A stretch of 64,000 bases of DNA from contig JBAIAC010000033.1 in NCBI GenBank assembly GCA_037349315.1, positions 24,322,001 to 24,386,000 of the forward strand. The letters run 5' to 3'. The position numbers and the translations under genes are program-made. Of the stretch, positions 28,001 to 39,365 are shown in pieces. The stretch is from Chelydra serpentina (lineage: Eukaryota > Chordata > Testudines > Chelydridae). A model generated the notes under the pieces. That model made no database searches. It saw only the letters and a program-made list of their open reading frames with translations, and was not told the origin of the DNA. Every line of letters begins with the position of its first letter. Position 1 is the first letter of the stretch.

Positions 28001-29873
28001 CTTGTGCACCTCCCCATCCCCAGGCAGCCTTGGCCCTCTGTCTTTGAGCACATGAGCTAGGTGGAGAACCCTCCGCCCCCTTGGGTCTCCCCCGTGAGGC
28101 CAGGGGGCCTTTAGAAAAGCCTTGTAGTGAAAATCCCAGAAGCAGCCGAGACCAGAACAGCCTGATCTAATACATCCTTCATCTGGACAGTGAGAGACAA
28201 CCCGAGCTAAGGGGCCCTAACCCGGGGTCCAGCGGCCATATGGCGGGAGAGACAAGTCAGAATCAACCGTTTAGAGAACCTAGCTCTGCTCCTCTAGCTG
28301 ATCACTGCATCTCCCAGCCTCTACAGCAGTCTGTCCCCTGGTGACCTAGCCGGGCTGGAAGGGAGCAGGTCTGGTCTCCTGGAGTCTCGGGCCCGAAGAG
28401 GGAAGAGTCTCCTGGAGCCTGAGTGGGAGGGGTGGGTCAGCTGAAGGTCCCTTGGAGCCTGACAGCAGGTCTGGGCCCACCAGTGCTGCAGTATCTCCAG
28501 ACCTGAGTTGGTCCTGAGGGCCAGCCTGGGCCCTTTGGCCAGTGCGCCGCTCTCCCTTGGTACGCTGTCCCAGGACGAGCAGAGTGACCTCCTAGCTGGG
28601 AGCAGTCACTTGTGGGGATGGGGGAGGGCGGCTGGTTGGCTCCAATCTGAAGCAGGAATGTGTGGGATGAGGCAGGGGAGCTAACCCCACAGGGTCCCCC
28701 CACTGAGCAGAGAATGAGTTTGGTGCTGCCCCGTCTCCTGCAGGGGAAGCGAGGAGGATGCTGAAGGCCAGGGAGGGCGTCTGCGGGGGCCATGCTTTGC
28801 AGTCTTGGCATTCCTTACCCCCCAAGGCCACTGCGCCAGCTCCCCAACCCCCGCCTAGTCCTTTTATTCCTGCCAGGTTGGGTTGAACTCGTTGTGTAAG
28901 AGCTGCAGTGAAGCCTCCTCGTCCCTGCCCAGCGCACGGGGATTTAGCTAAAGGGATTAATTCCCTCTGGGCAGCATGGTCCAGATGGAGGCCTCTTTGG
29001 GCTGAAGCTCATGCAGCCCCCTCACACTCTGCACCCACCGAGGGCATGGGGAGGCAGGGCAGGTCTGGAGCCGGGCTGTGGGGCGGGTTTCCTCCCCCTC
29101 TCTGGTAATGAACAGCGGGGTTCAGCCAAATGCCAGTGGGGAAGGAGGGCAGAGGATGGAGGGTCAGACATGCCCTTCCTCTGTTTATTTCCATAGCACC
29201 TTCCTGCACATGCCGCACCATTGAAATGCAGCCACCTCTGGGGTGGGGACAGTGCGGCAGTGGTTTCTGGCCAGACACGGGGGCAAACCGCAACTCTTTT
29301 GATAAGTGTCGGGGGCCCCTTTAGTTATGGTGCAGAGCAGACAGGAGCTAAGTGCAGTTTCCTCAGGACTCAGCTGTCCCTCTGGCAGCTGTTGGCCAAG
29401 GGGCAGGGCGGTGCTTCAGGCCACCCATAGGAAGGCGGGGTGTTAACACGTGTCCTCTTGCTGTTCAGCTCCCCAGGCTGCTGGCAAAGAAAGAGGAGAC
29501 GGCGCACGAGAATGAGCCCCATCCTGAGCCACAACGAAGTCAGGAGGGCTCCAGACCTGTGGTTTCCCCGTCCCTGGAGAAATCCCAGCTGCGGGGAGAC
29601 TGGCGAGCCAATCGAGCTCACCACCCCCTCTCCTTCCTGGGGCTGGAGGATCCCTTCTTCCTGCAGCCGAGCTCCATCCAGCGCCAGGCTCCACAGCGGA
29701 GCCCAACCTTTGAGCCCGACTACCCCATGTCCCGCAAATCCGCCTTCTCCCCCTACAGGGAGGGGATCAGCACCAGGAGGGTGAGCAAAAATTCATACCG
29801 CTACAGCCCGGAGCCTGTGTACACCAGGGCTAACTATAGCAACCTCTACACCATGGCCTTCAAGAAGGACTGA
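16060..29873 (+). CDS. PLIN1: PLIN1, perilipin-1 (lipid-droplet coat protein)
   Basis: Eight coding exons: 16060-16107, 17931-18129, 19589-19671, 20284-20548, 21709-21890, 24234-24389, 25789-26034, 29469-29873 (TGA); 1,584 nt, 527 aa (human 522). All GT-AG, phases consistent. An in-frame TGA nine bases before the ATG fixes the start (MMAANRSQKMQNGSTE). Residues about 17-120 are the PAT domain, with VLQRVLQLPVVNATCE, STKEVHPLVASVCEAYERGV and ACRGLDHLEEKIPALQYP. Then come amphipathic repeats, a Glu/Lys-rich stretch in exon 6, and a C-terminal tail with RRVS (Ser about 499), aligning with the C-terminal PKA site of mammals. Perilipin-1 coats adipocyte lipid droplets and gates hormone-stimulated lipolysis through ABHD5/ATGL and HSL. 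Oddities: RRLE replaces the mammalian RRLS PKA site near residue 80, and the central RRRS site is absent. The exon 6 acceptor has a long CT tract. Confidence 0.95.
16291..16466. mobile_element. Fold-back SINE insertion with 12-bp target duplication
   Basis: The left part is a turtle SINE in sense orientation (from 'ggtttcagagtagcagccg'). It switches at 16396-16403 into the antisense of the same SINE, giving arms 16333-16395 and 16404-16467 that are near-perfect inverted complements with an eight-base loop. The whole is flanked by tagagcaatata at 16279-16290 and 16467-16478. It lies in PLIN1 coding intron 1. Neither end carries the SINE 3' tail. Confidence 0.85.
17693..17713. repeat. (CA)n microsatellite
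   Basis: About ten CA units in PLIN1 intron 1, following a C-rich tract. Confidence 0.9.
18280..18425 (+). repeat. MIR-like SINE
   Basis: Contains the degenerate MIR core order: gttctaggcctggccctgcc, ggggcaagtttcttaact, cctgcctcagttt. Lies in PLIN1 intron 2. Assignment from memory of the consensus. Confidence 0.45.
22193..22542. mobile_element. hAT-like non-autonomous DNA transposon
   Basis: Starts CAGGGCCGGCC and ends GGAGCGGCCCTG, short inverted termini; immediately flanked by a perfect 8-bp direct repeat CAGGGAAG (22185-22192 and 22543-22550), the hAT signature. The interior is very GC-rich with A, C and G runs and has no transposase. In PLIN1 intron 5. Confidence 0.88.
22600..22770 (-). 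repeat. MIR-like SINE, antisense
   Basis: Reads gttttatcctcatttcactg, gaggagaaactgagacacag, ttgcccaagtcaccaaggtc: the MIR core in reverse orientation. PLIN1 intron 5. Confidence 0.5.
24200..24230 (+). promoter_or_regulatory. Extended CT tract at the PLIN1 exon 6 acceptor
   Basis: A (CT)n run merges with the polypyrimidine tract just before CTCACTGCAG|G at 24233. Its length is likely variable between individuals and could affect exon 6 inclusion; exon 6 is a multiple of three (156 nt). Confidence 0.6.
24490..24660 (-). repeat. MIR-like SINE, antisense
   Basis: Matches the reverse MIR pattern: agagctggatacagaaccca, ggagtcctggctcccag, ctgctagacaatactgcc. PLIN1 intron 6. Confidence 0.5.
24940..25249. 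mobile_element. hAT-like DNA transposon remnant
   Basis: Left end CAGGGGTAGGCCACC and right end GGTTGCCGACCCCTA are imperfect inverted copies of a typical hAT terminus; the AT-rich interior has no coding potential. No clear 8-bp duplication remains. PLIN1 intron 6. Confidence 0.7.
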
Positions 29874-30212
29874 GCGGGGGCGGGGGCCGGAGCTCGCTCC
29901 CTCCCTGCTTCACACATGCCAGCCTGCACCTGCTGCGCTTAGCGCCTTGTTGAGCATCATGATGTTGGTTTCAGTATTAGGACACTCAGGAGTTAATCTT
30001 ACAGCAGTGCTCCCTCCGCACAGCCCCAGCATAGACAAGGAGACAGGGACGGGGACTTACCTTCACCTCTGGCACCAGGGTCAAGTGCAGCTTGAGGCCA
30101 GGAGTGAAATGAGTTTCACGGTCCCAGCTCATTCCCTTTCCCAGCAGGCCGGGTGCGTTCAGGCCTGTTTCTGTGTGTCTGCCCAGAAGGGAGCTGGCAC
30201 AGAGACCGAGAC

Positions 30213-30336
30213 TAGGGTGACCAGACAGCAAGTGTGAAAAGTCGGGACAGGGTGGGGGGGGGAATAGGAGCCTATATAAGAAAAAGACCCAAAAATCGGA
30301 ACTGTCCCTATAAAATCGGGACATCTGGTCGCCCTA
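30213..30336. mobile_element. hAT-like short DNA element inside the inferred PLIN1 3' UTR
   Basis: Perfect-looking termini TAGGGTGACCAGA / TCTGGTCGCCCTA (one mismatch) with an 8-bp direct repeat ACCGAGAC at 30205-30212 and 30337-30344. A high-copy family in turtle genomes, from memory. Confidence 0.9.
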
Positions 30337-30879
30337 ACCGAGACTGACCTGACCTGCTTAGTGGGGAGGCCTGCCATGCAGTATCACTATAGCCATGGGG
30401 GTAAAAGGAGGGCAGGGTTGCAGTTTGTGTCACTATCCATTCCTCCGAGGTGACCCCACAGAGAAAGAAATTGGGTTGTGCCCTGTTGGCTTCTTTCTGA
30501 GGAGAGGTCAGAGAGGGTCCTAAATCCCTAATTCTGCTGGTATTTTACAGCAGCAGTATCAGGAATGTCAGGGCTGGTTTGTGCTGGTTTTACCGGCGGA
30601 GCCCCTGGGGCTTTTGCATTATCCTGGGAGTCTTCTCAGCCCTCAGCTGAATCCTTAGCAAAGATGGCCTTTCTCTGCCCTGTTTACTGGTCCTTGTAGT
30701 TACATGGCTTGCAATGTGTGTCATTCTGGGTTGCTTTTATCCCCCAAACTGCCTCGTGAGGTAGATGCAATAAGTAGGCCGTAGTGTGGGGTGAGGGGCA
30801 ATTTCTGGCTCCCTTGTGCCTGGGATGGGTCGAATGGCAGCGACACAGTAAGAGACAGTTTCTTGAGTGGGAATGTGAT

Positions 30880-31010
30880 GACTGGAAGCGGGAAAATGAA
30901 GGAAGAAGCAGCTCTAATGTGAGGGAGAAGAGGAGAGAGAAGAGGAGGAGGGGGAAGAGGGAGCAGAGAAGAGAGGGAAAGGAGAGCAGGAAAGGGCAGG
31001 AGGTGGGAGG
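30880..31010 (+). repeat. Polypurine (GA-rich) tract
   Basis: About 130 bp almost entirely A and G on the plus strand, with repeated gagaagaggagagagaagag-type words. The reverse strand gives a Leu/Pro/Ser-rich frame that is not a gene. Capable in principle of triplex formation. Confidence 0.8.
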
Positions 31011-31615
31011 CCATGTTGCCTGTGGCTGGGCCTTGCTCGGTAGGGCTTATCGGGCGACGGGCATGTACCCTGTGTGGGCAGCAACTGAGGCGGAGGCTTA
31101 TCTTTGCACTGTAAACTGAGGGAGCCAGGTTCTGCTGCAGACCAGCCCCTCTCCTTCCAGGGCCATCAGACAGCAGCTTTAGAAATGTCTGAGGGGGGAA
31201 CGTGGCTTCCCATCCTCGTTCCTTCCCACCCTCACCCCACGCAGGCCAACCCTGCCTCTGGCCTAGTCTTCCTCTGCAGAGGTTACTTGAGATCCAGGGG
31301 CAGAAGTCCCTGCTGGGGGGCAGGATCCACAGGTGGGAGCTCCCCAGAAGCCAGGCATCTCCTTGCTCCTCCATGTGGTTGGTGGTAGGGCTTTGTGGAG
31401 TCGGTAACAAGGCCTGTGCTATGCAGTCTGGCACTGGGGAACTCTTGGTTGGAGCCTCTTTCTTCCTATCCTGTAGGAGCAGCTCAGGATCCGGGTAGGT
31501 TCCCTGCAGGAAGGTGAGCTGCATCCACCTCCCAGCTGTGTGTTTTCCCCATCCCCCAATCAGGGCAGCTGGCTCTTCTATTTACTGCAATAATAAACGT
31601 TCCCCACGTGTCTAG

Positions 31616-33552
31616 TGCATGGTCTGCTCGTTTCCTCCGGGCGAGCGCGACTGTGCCACTGAGGCGTCCCCAGTGAAATGGATCAAACTGCAGCCATCTT
31701 GGTCCCTGCATCCCTGTCTGTGGGGCGGCACAGGTCCAAAGACCTGATCCCAGAGGCACAGCGACAGCCGGGGGTGGCTGCAGCCCAAAGAGCGTGGCAT
31801 AAGCTGGGGCAGAGCTGCCGCTGAGCTGGCTTCTCCATGAGCCTGCAGCCAGGGCTGGGTGGTGCTGTGTATGGTCCTGGCAGAGGAGGCAGCATCTGGG
31901 CCTTTGGGGCTGGCTGCTCTCGCCAGCAGCTGGGGAAGGGCTGCGTGTTCTGCAATATTGCGACTAGTCCATGCCAGCCCCTCCTGCTGACTCAGCACAA
32001 GCTTCCCCCAACCGGTCAGTGCCTTGTGTCAGGCTGGCTAGTGCCCTACACGTCCTGGCCTTAGGCAAAGGGGAGTTTGTGCCAGGGTGGCAGTGAGGGG
32101 AGAGGGGGGTCTGGAGGCCAGGCCCTTTCATTGATCAGCTGGGATGCCCCTTGCCCACAGCTCCGCCTTCTCCCCAGCCCACGCACTAGGTGATGGGAGG
32201 GGACAGGCCTAGCTGGCGATGCTCCTCCCCTCCAGCTCTCTGTCTTGATGGAGGGGTGACTATTTTCAGGAGGGCTGGGGCTGCCCCGCTTGATGTGACT
32301 GACCTACTCAGACCTGGAACAAGAGGGCGGTGCCAGACGGGTGCCTGTCCCGTACACGCTGCTGGGAGCTGCTGTGGCCACCTTCTAGCCATAGGCAGGG
32401 AAACATGCTCCCCTTGTAGCTCTCTCTGCTGAGCGGCTGTACAGCAGGGACAGGAGATTCCTGCCTTGTCTGCCCTAGCCTGCACTCCAAGGTCACGCAG
32501 CACGGCTGCTGTAGTGTTTCTTTCTTCACTACTCTGTATGGAGAAAGGCTCAGCAGCAACCGCTCCTACCGCTGGGCTTTCCAGAGCCCTGGCTCCCAGT
32601 GCCAGGCCCCAGAGAGTTAAAAGGCCAAGACATTTGGGGCTGGCATCTGACCAATAAGGGGACAAGATACTTTCAAACTTTGGGAGGGGGGAAGGTTTTA
32701 GTGTGTGTCTTTGTCTGGGTCAGAGTGATCTTGGAAGACAGAAGGAACCTGCAGAAAATCAAACCTCCCTTTTCTGAAGTAAGTTTAGATAGCATAGCGC
32801 ATAGATTTCTGTTTAATTTCGGCTTGGTGTATTCCCTGTGTTAGAAGGGGCAAAGTGGGGGGCGTTATTCATGGTTTTCTGTAACGTTAAGGTTTTGTCC
32901 AGAGCGGGAAATCTCTCTGAGTTTGGAAATATAGTGTGGACACAAGTACAGTCACTGTTCAACTCGTCCTCCAGAGCTGCAACGACCAGCCCGAGCCAGG
33001 CTCTGCCTTCTGTCAGCGCTCTCACGGGTTTGATCTGAAATCCCGAACTATTTCAAATCTGACAAGTTAGTGCCACGCAGCAGCACAAGGGTGGGGGGCG
33101 TGGTCCTAAGGGGCTGAGCCCCTCACTTTGCAATGCCAATCCACCAATAACCACACGCAGCTTATCATATACACGCTGCTCCATAGCACTCTGATCCACA
33201 CCACGGGCCGAGTACAAAAGCCAAGGGGGAAAAGAACAGTTGTCCAGCTACTCGGAGCCAGCTGTCAACCGGGCTGGATTAGTTGGGCTGCCAGCAAGAG
33301 GCACAAGTTCTCCCAGACAGTTTGAGCTGACTGTGTGCTCGATTACTAATAAAGGGCCTGGGACTACAGCAAGAGGGAGATTTAGCCAAATTGCAGCAGG
33401 TGCCCAGAGTTCTGCCCTTGGTCTGTCACACTCTAGGACAGGCTAGGCCAAAAGGCAGTTATCCTCACCCACCTCCTCCACAGGCGAGTCCCCTCTTCCC
33501 CTGCACAAAAACCACAGATGGGATGAGCCAGGAGCTTCCTATACAAATGGGG
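31616..33552. other. Interval between convergent PLIN1 and the Ras-like gene
   Basis: No coding exon recognised on either strand. Plus-strand AATAAA at 33348 could be an alternative PLIN1 poly(A) signal. No clear repeat identified. Confidence 0.45.
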
Positions 33553-35079
33553 TTTATTGCAGTAGAAATCACTGTGTTTACAGACGCACCCTCCTATTTA
33601 CACTCCACCTTTACAGCCCTGGTGCTGGGGTAGAAGGAGCAGAGCCCCGGCTCCACATTCAGAGAGAAATGTTACTGGTTTTCAGCCCATCTGTGGGGAG
33701 AACCTAGCCCTTCCTTCAACTCCCAGGCCCTGCCCGGTGACCATCTAGGGGCAGACAAACCATGGCTCCCAGCAGGGACCAGGTTAGCATACACTGGATC
33801 CTACGCTAGAGTCTGGAGTCCTGGAAACCAGCCAAGTCTCCAATCGTACATGCATGGCCAATGCATCGTTTAAACAACAGAAACCTCTGCTGTCCGCAAA
33901 AGAACCGGGAGGGAAGACTGGTCAGCACAGACACCAGGCACCATGACAGCTCAGTAACCAGTCGAGGGACAGAACCAGAGGCTGACAACGATCCCTGAAT
34001 CCCAGGGGCTGTGGTGTCAGCCGCAGATACAGACATCTGAGATGCTGAGAAACACCAAGGGGCAGACACAGACGCCACCCTCTATACACGGGGAGTGCGC
34101 CCACTAGCCCCTCCAGAACCACGTCAGCATCAGAGAGGCTTACAAGGTGCATTACCCAGTATCACCTCCCTGTGAAGGGGAAGGAAGGAGGGTCTATGGG
34201 TCAGGGCAATAGCTTGGGACTCTGGAAACCAGGGGTCAATTCCCTTATCTACCAGACTGTGTGTGACTGTGGGCAAACCACTTAATGTTCTGTACGTGAG
34301 TTCCCCCTCTGAAATGGGATTAATAGCACTGCCCCACCTTACAGCAGTTTTGTGAGGCGCTCAGATGTTATGGGGATAGAGACCATAAGAAGTACCTAAG
34401 AGAGAGACAAACAGCCACATGCCCAAGTGATTGCTCCTAGATTCCCAGCTGAGATTGGAACGGAGGGCTAGGAGACAGCTGGTCCTTCCCACTCATCTGT
34501 ACTGAGAGGAAGTAGCAGCTCCACACCAAAGGAACTGGGGGAGGTAAGATACTCCCCGAAGCAGCAGAAAGATGCTCTGGTGTTTTCCAATACAGGGGAG
34601 GGGAGTTATTCAGCAGAGTGAAAACTAAGAGAGACGGTGAGCTCAGCACAAGGGGGCCCCAGTGCTGACTGGAGTCTCTGGATGCTACTGTAATATACAT
34701 AATATTTAGATTACTTGGTCGAGGAATCCTCTCCTCAAAGGAAGGGGTGGGAGCCCAGGGGTACATTTATAGCTAGATTGGACACCATGCTAGTAACTGT
34801 ACAACAGGGCCCAACCCCTGGGGATGGACAGTATGGACTCCTAGGTGTTGAATTATAAAGGCCCCAGGTTGCACTAGTATATACGATAGCAAGGGCAGAC
34901 GCTGCCATTTTCCTGAGGCTCTCAGGTGTGAGGTTGGGGGAACCCATTTGACTACTCAGAGCGAGTACATGGTTCTTTTCACAGTCACTGGGGTAGGCGG
35001 GCTTAGTCTAGCAAAGGAGGCTGGGCACCCTGGTGTTTCCAGCTGGCAGCACATGGGGTAGTAACACGCAACCTCCAGC
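33553..35079 (-). other. 3' UTR of the RERG/RASL-like gene (inferred)
   Basis: Minus-strand AATAAA at 33558-33553 is the last good signal before PLIN1, giving a 3' UTR of about 1.5 kb. It includes a MIR-like SINE at 34196-34410. Confidence 0.5.
34196..34410 (+). repeat. MIR-like SINE
   Basis: Contains, in MIR order: gactctggaaaccaggggtc, gtgactgtgggcaaacca, ctctgaaatgggattaatag and a 3' extension ending in ataagaagtacctaagag. Confidence 0.65.
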
Positions 35080-38000
35080 TCAGAGCGAGTCCGTCCTCTT
35101 CCGAGCGAACACAGCCGACATGCTTTTGACAATGCTGCGGATCCCAGTGCCCTTCTTCAGTGCCAGCTTGGCCTCGCAGATGCGCTCCGCCAGCCTCTGG
35201 AAGACCATGAGTGCCCCATGATAAGCCTCCGCTGCAGAAACCTCGTAGAACTCGCAGTCCATGGAGAGCGCCAGGAGCCGGCCCTCCTCACTGGAGACCG
35301 CCCGGCGGTGGTGCAGGTCCCGCTTGTTGCCCACGATGACGATGGGCACCTTCTCCTGGCTTAGAGCTTCCTTGGCTGCCTTGATGACCTGGACTTTGGG
35401 GCGCAGCACGTTGAAGCTGGCACGGTCGCAGATGCTGTAGACCAGGACGAAGCCATCTGCCCACTGGACTCGCTTTTCTCTGGCAGAGCTCTCATCCACC
35501 CGGTCCTGGGGGAGGAGAGAGAGGACAGGAAGCTGGGGTAGCATTTGATAAATGAGTGAGTCTCTGGGGAGGATGTTAGTGGAGACAAAGGTCACGCGAT
35601 CATCCGGCTGGGCTGGAAACTGAAGCTCCTACGCTCCCCTTTGAACAACATACAGGCCAACTGCAGCTGGGTAGTGACCCCTGTCAGTCACATCAATCCC
35701 GATCTGGAAACACCAGCTGCCGGAGGAGCGAGACATTGGTCCTGGTCTTGGCCAGCACAGGGGCTGAGCCCTCACCATAAACTAGACTGGCACCCATAAT
35801 CCAAAGGTAAATTTTTTACCATCTAACCCCCTACACCCAAACCCAGACACCTCTGACTCCTAGGAGGGATGGGGAGGGGCCCTTCCATCAGTTTGGTTCG
35901 AGGAGGCTGTGCTTGCACCTAGCAGCAACTTACTGCCCTTCTGTGCAAAGCATCCAGGCTCAAGAGCAGCTGGAGGCTTCTGACTCCATGCTGGCAGAGG
36001 TGCAGCACTCCCCCCTCTTTGGACAGGCGGGCAAGGGTGTGACAGTCACACCCACCCCAGGGAGGAACACCATAGTGGGCAGAAGGGAACAGGGAAGGTG
36101 AGGTGGAAATGAGAATAGCAACAACCTCCGAGTAAAGGGAAAGGGAGGAGCGATACCTGGCAGAACCCACCAAGGCTAGGCCAGAACACTCGGGAAGAGA
36201 CTAGAGTCAGGCTTACTATCCTCACCTCGCATCGCGTGGAGCAAAGAGGGCTTTTGGCCACGCTTGCTCTGGCTGCAGGTTATACGAGTTTGGCGTTCTC
36301 GGCTTAGGACCTCGCTCGGCACTCCCTGCCACATCCACTGAACCAGCACAGTTTGGGGGGAGGGGGGAGCATTCAATCAGGTCCAGTACTGAGCTAGCTG
36401 CTGCTTCATCCCCTTCCTTTCCCATCGGGGACTAGTGGAGCAGGGTGGCAAGTCTTGCACTGGTGCTAGCCTGGGAATACAGTCTTTGCTGTCCCAAGGC
36501 CTTTACCCTCCAGCGGGAAGCACGAGAGAGGCCCCATCCCTGCAAGCTGCCCACTAGCCAGCTGGTTGGCCCAAAGGTTAGTCATGTTGGGGACAGTCTG
36601 AAGCAGGGGTTACAGTCTGGTTGATGCTTCAAGTCCATGGTTTGCCTTTGGGTTTTCTTAGCTAGGGGAATAGTTTTTCCTGGGGGCAAGAATGTGAGAC
36701 AGCAGCAGCAGCAGAGGCCCCTCACCTGTGAACGGGGGACATCCCATATGTGGACGAGGATCTCTCTGCCCTCCATTGCCAGGCTGTGGCTGTAGATGGA
36801 TTCTGCCAAAAGGCACAAAGACGACTGCATGTATAGATCACAGATAACCAGAGAGCCGTGTCCTCTCGATAACAACCCTGCCACCCACTGCCTCCCTGCT
36901 GCACACATACCCTCCCCTCCAGGTGGGAGATCAGACTCCAGGGGGCAAGGACCATGGCCTTTGTGCTGCATGTAAGGCACCAGCCACACCTAGCATGTTG
37001 GCATTCAGCCAGAGAGTCTGCCATCCAGTAACCCAACCTGTCGGGGTATCCATCTCCCTCCTGTCCTTTAGTCAGTGCACTTGAACCTGGGTCCCCACTA
37101 GCTGCCCCACGCAGGAGCCCCTCACGTCTCTACAAGAAATGCTTCTCAATGCACAAACTGGTTCCAATGAGTAGATTTAACCCTTAAGCCTGCAGGTAGC
37201 AGGCAAGAGCCCTGGAGAGGAAAAGAGGTGGCTCAGGAAACTGCTAAATCCCACCGATAGAACCAGTCACACAAATCAGGACTTTCCCAAATTGGTCAAT
37301 GCACACCCCGCAAGGACAAGGGGACGTTAACACGCAAGCCCCCAGCATGGCACTCACCCATGTCTCCATATTCCCCGATGAATCGCCTGGTAAGGAAACG
37401 CACCGCCAAGGCTACAAAGAAGAGAACAGGGGGGGAAAAAACCTAAGGATTTTAAACATGATTAAGCTCCCTTGCAAACCCAAGCAGAGCGATTACTACC
37501 CTGAGTCCAGCTCAGCACCAGCCACAGCCTGGCATGGACAGCCTGCTCTGCAATGGAGCCAGCTCTCCATTTCTGTATCCATTAAACTCTCACTGAGCAG
37601 TGTATGAACAATCTCTGTATCTTATTTCACACATTGCCCAACCAGCAAGTTTGCTAAGAGAGGATGAATAAATCCAGAACTCTCCCAAACCAGCATTTCA
37701 ATGGACTGCAACTGACCAGGAAGCATTTTCACTTACAGAACATACCCATCCTGAAACTCTCTTGTTGTCTCAGAGGATGGACTCTGCTTTCTCACTTTTA
37801 ATCACAGCTGTTTGAGATGGAATAGACCAAACAGTTCCCATCTCAGCTGTCTTTTGGCTATGGCAGGGTTGTTCCCTACCGCGTATTCTCCAAGCTTTGT
37901 CCAGTTCGATTTTAAAAGTCCCTAAAATATAGCTCACAGTCATATCCCTTCCCTTGGGGGAGCTTTCCCCAGCTCCAGAGATCTCCCAGCTAGGAAGTTT

Positions 38001-38182
38001 TCCATGTTCTCCCTGCTCTTCCTTTGGTGATTAAAGTTCTCACCTGATTTCCCCACGCTGTCCGCTCCCATAACTAGCACATTTGCTTCCATTTTCAGCG
38101 CGGTGGGACTGGACACCTCCATCAAGGGCTGGTGGTCTGGGGTGAAGCTGGCACTTCTGCGCAGAGGGATTCGGAGAACCAT
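35080..38182 (-). CDS. RERG/RASL-like small GTPase
   Basis: Four minus-strand exons: 38182-38044, 37411-37358, 36802-36726 and 35505-35080 (TGA); 696 nt, 231 aa. All GT-AG, phases 1, 1, 0. G1 is GADSVGKS (about residues 39-46), followed by ALAVRFLTRRFIGEYGDMES, the RERG/RASL pattern. The G3 position reads DVPRSQ rather than DTAGQ, G4 is NKRD, and G5 is probably SAAE. QWADGFVLVYSICDR matches RERG (WGEGFVLVYDITDR) and RASL11 (WAEGFLLVYSITD). The C-terminus ends ARKRTDSL without a CAAX box, as in RERG and RASL proteins, so membrane anchoring by prenylation is not expected. An N-terminal extension of about 30 residues precedes MEANVLVMGAD; initiation could also be at the internal Met codons. I cannot say which named paralogue it is. 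It lies between PLIN1 and KIF7, where I recall no gene in human. Confidence 0.88.
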
Positions 38183-38187
38183 TTGTA

Positions 38188-38240
38188 GATCTCTCTCTCT
38201 CTCTCTCTCAGAGCAGAGTCTGTCTGTCTGTCTATCTGCC
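38188..38240. repeat. (CT)n plus (TGTC)n microsatellites
   Basis: Immediately upstream (minus sense) of the ATG of the Ras-like gene, so probably in its 5' UTR. The minus strand reads (GACA)n then (GA)n. Confidence 0.85.
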
Positions 38241-39229
38241 AGTCCTCTCCACTGTTAGAGGTAGAATGACTCCCGTCCCTTCCTATTCTAGCCCTCACTG
38301 AGGGAGTAATCTGCATGGGCCATACCATTCCCAACAGTTGCAGGGGGTGACACACCAAGAGTGGCAGACCTAACCATTCATTGTAAAATTCCCAAGATTA
38401 AAAAATCCCAACTTTGATACCAATCAAATCATCCTAAAGGAAAGACCCCAAACCTGACCCTGCAGTAGCAGCAGGCTGGGAGGATCCTGATGGGGCTAAA
38501 CAGTGTCTGACTTCAGCAGCTGTTCTCCAAACCATGTCCTATAGTCAAGTGGACCCTCAGCTGAGCAGACCACCAGCTCCTTCCATGCATTAGGCATGTC
38601 AGTTGGAAGGACAGTCCATCCATGGTACCTCACCCAACAGCCATCACAGGGCTGCATTCTTCCCCCTTTGCTCTTACAGGATGAATTATGGGGCTTCTGA
38701 TGAGGAAGGGGGGTATGTTCCCCCTCCCCCATAACTCTGCTAAGCCACTTTGATCTTGACCTGCAGCACCCCCTGCTATCCCAGTGCCCCCCCACACTCT
38801 GCTGATACACCTGTTATGACATGCAGCTCCCCATTCCTGTTCCAGTTTGCCACCAACTCCCCCCCCACACACACACTTCATTCCTGACTATAACACTCCC
38901 AGACCTAGTCTGTCACACAAGCAGGGACCTCTAATTGTGCTGTTATGTGCAATGACTCTGTGATGTGGACAAACACTCACTAGTTGAGATCACCAAGCTC
39001 ATTTCACTTGTGACATGAGCACAACTAACCCAGTTGTCCAGAGCGGTCTTTCAGCCTGTGACTCCCGCTGTCCTCTCACCAGGGCCGAGACCGCACCGTA
39101 TGTTGAATGAGGGGATTTGTACTGGCTGAACGGACTCCCAGACCCCCGGCAAGGATGGCATTGAGGAGGTGTCTTGTGCCAATCTCACCCACGTCACCCC
39201 TCCTCAGTCTACAAGGCTGATTGCCTGCC

Positions 39230-39365
39230 TTGCCCAGCACTCTCACCATGTCACCTCCACCTCCTTGACTTCTTCCACTGGCTCCCCCTCCTCTACCGCA
39301 CCACTTCAAGCTTCTTGCCCCAACCCTTCAGGGCCCCTCACAACTCTGCCCTTTGCTGTTGGCAT
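39230..39365 (+). mobile_element. Decayed L2/CR1-like LINE fragment (reverse transcriptase end)
   Basis: One frame gives FHWLPLLYRTTSSF, resembling the HWLPV-YRI-FKLL motif near the C-terminus of L2/Rex-type ORF2. Frame breaks are present. Only this fragment is recognisable; nearby sequence to about 39520 may belong to it. Confidence 0.4.

Larger units (their letters stand above)
29874..31615 (+). other. PLIN1: PLIN1 3' UTR (inferred)
   Basis: The first AATAAA after the stop is at 31592-31597, giving a UTR of about 1.7 kb. It would include a hAT-like element (30213-30336) and a long polypurine tract (30880-31010). A second plus-strand AATAAA lies at 33348. The end is a prediction. Confidence 0.5.

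Noticed and set aside
30721..31524. 267-codon minus-strand frame with a hydrophobic Leu/Pro/Ser stretch resembling a signal or membrane segment
   Set aside because: The hydrophobic part is the complement of the GA-rich tract; the rest has no similarity, and it lies in the inferred PLIN1 3' UTR.
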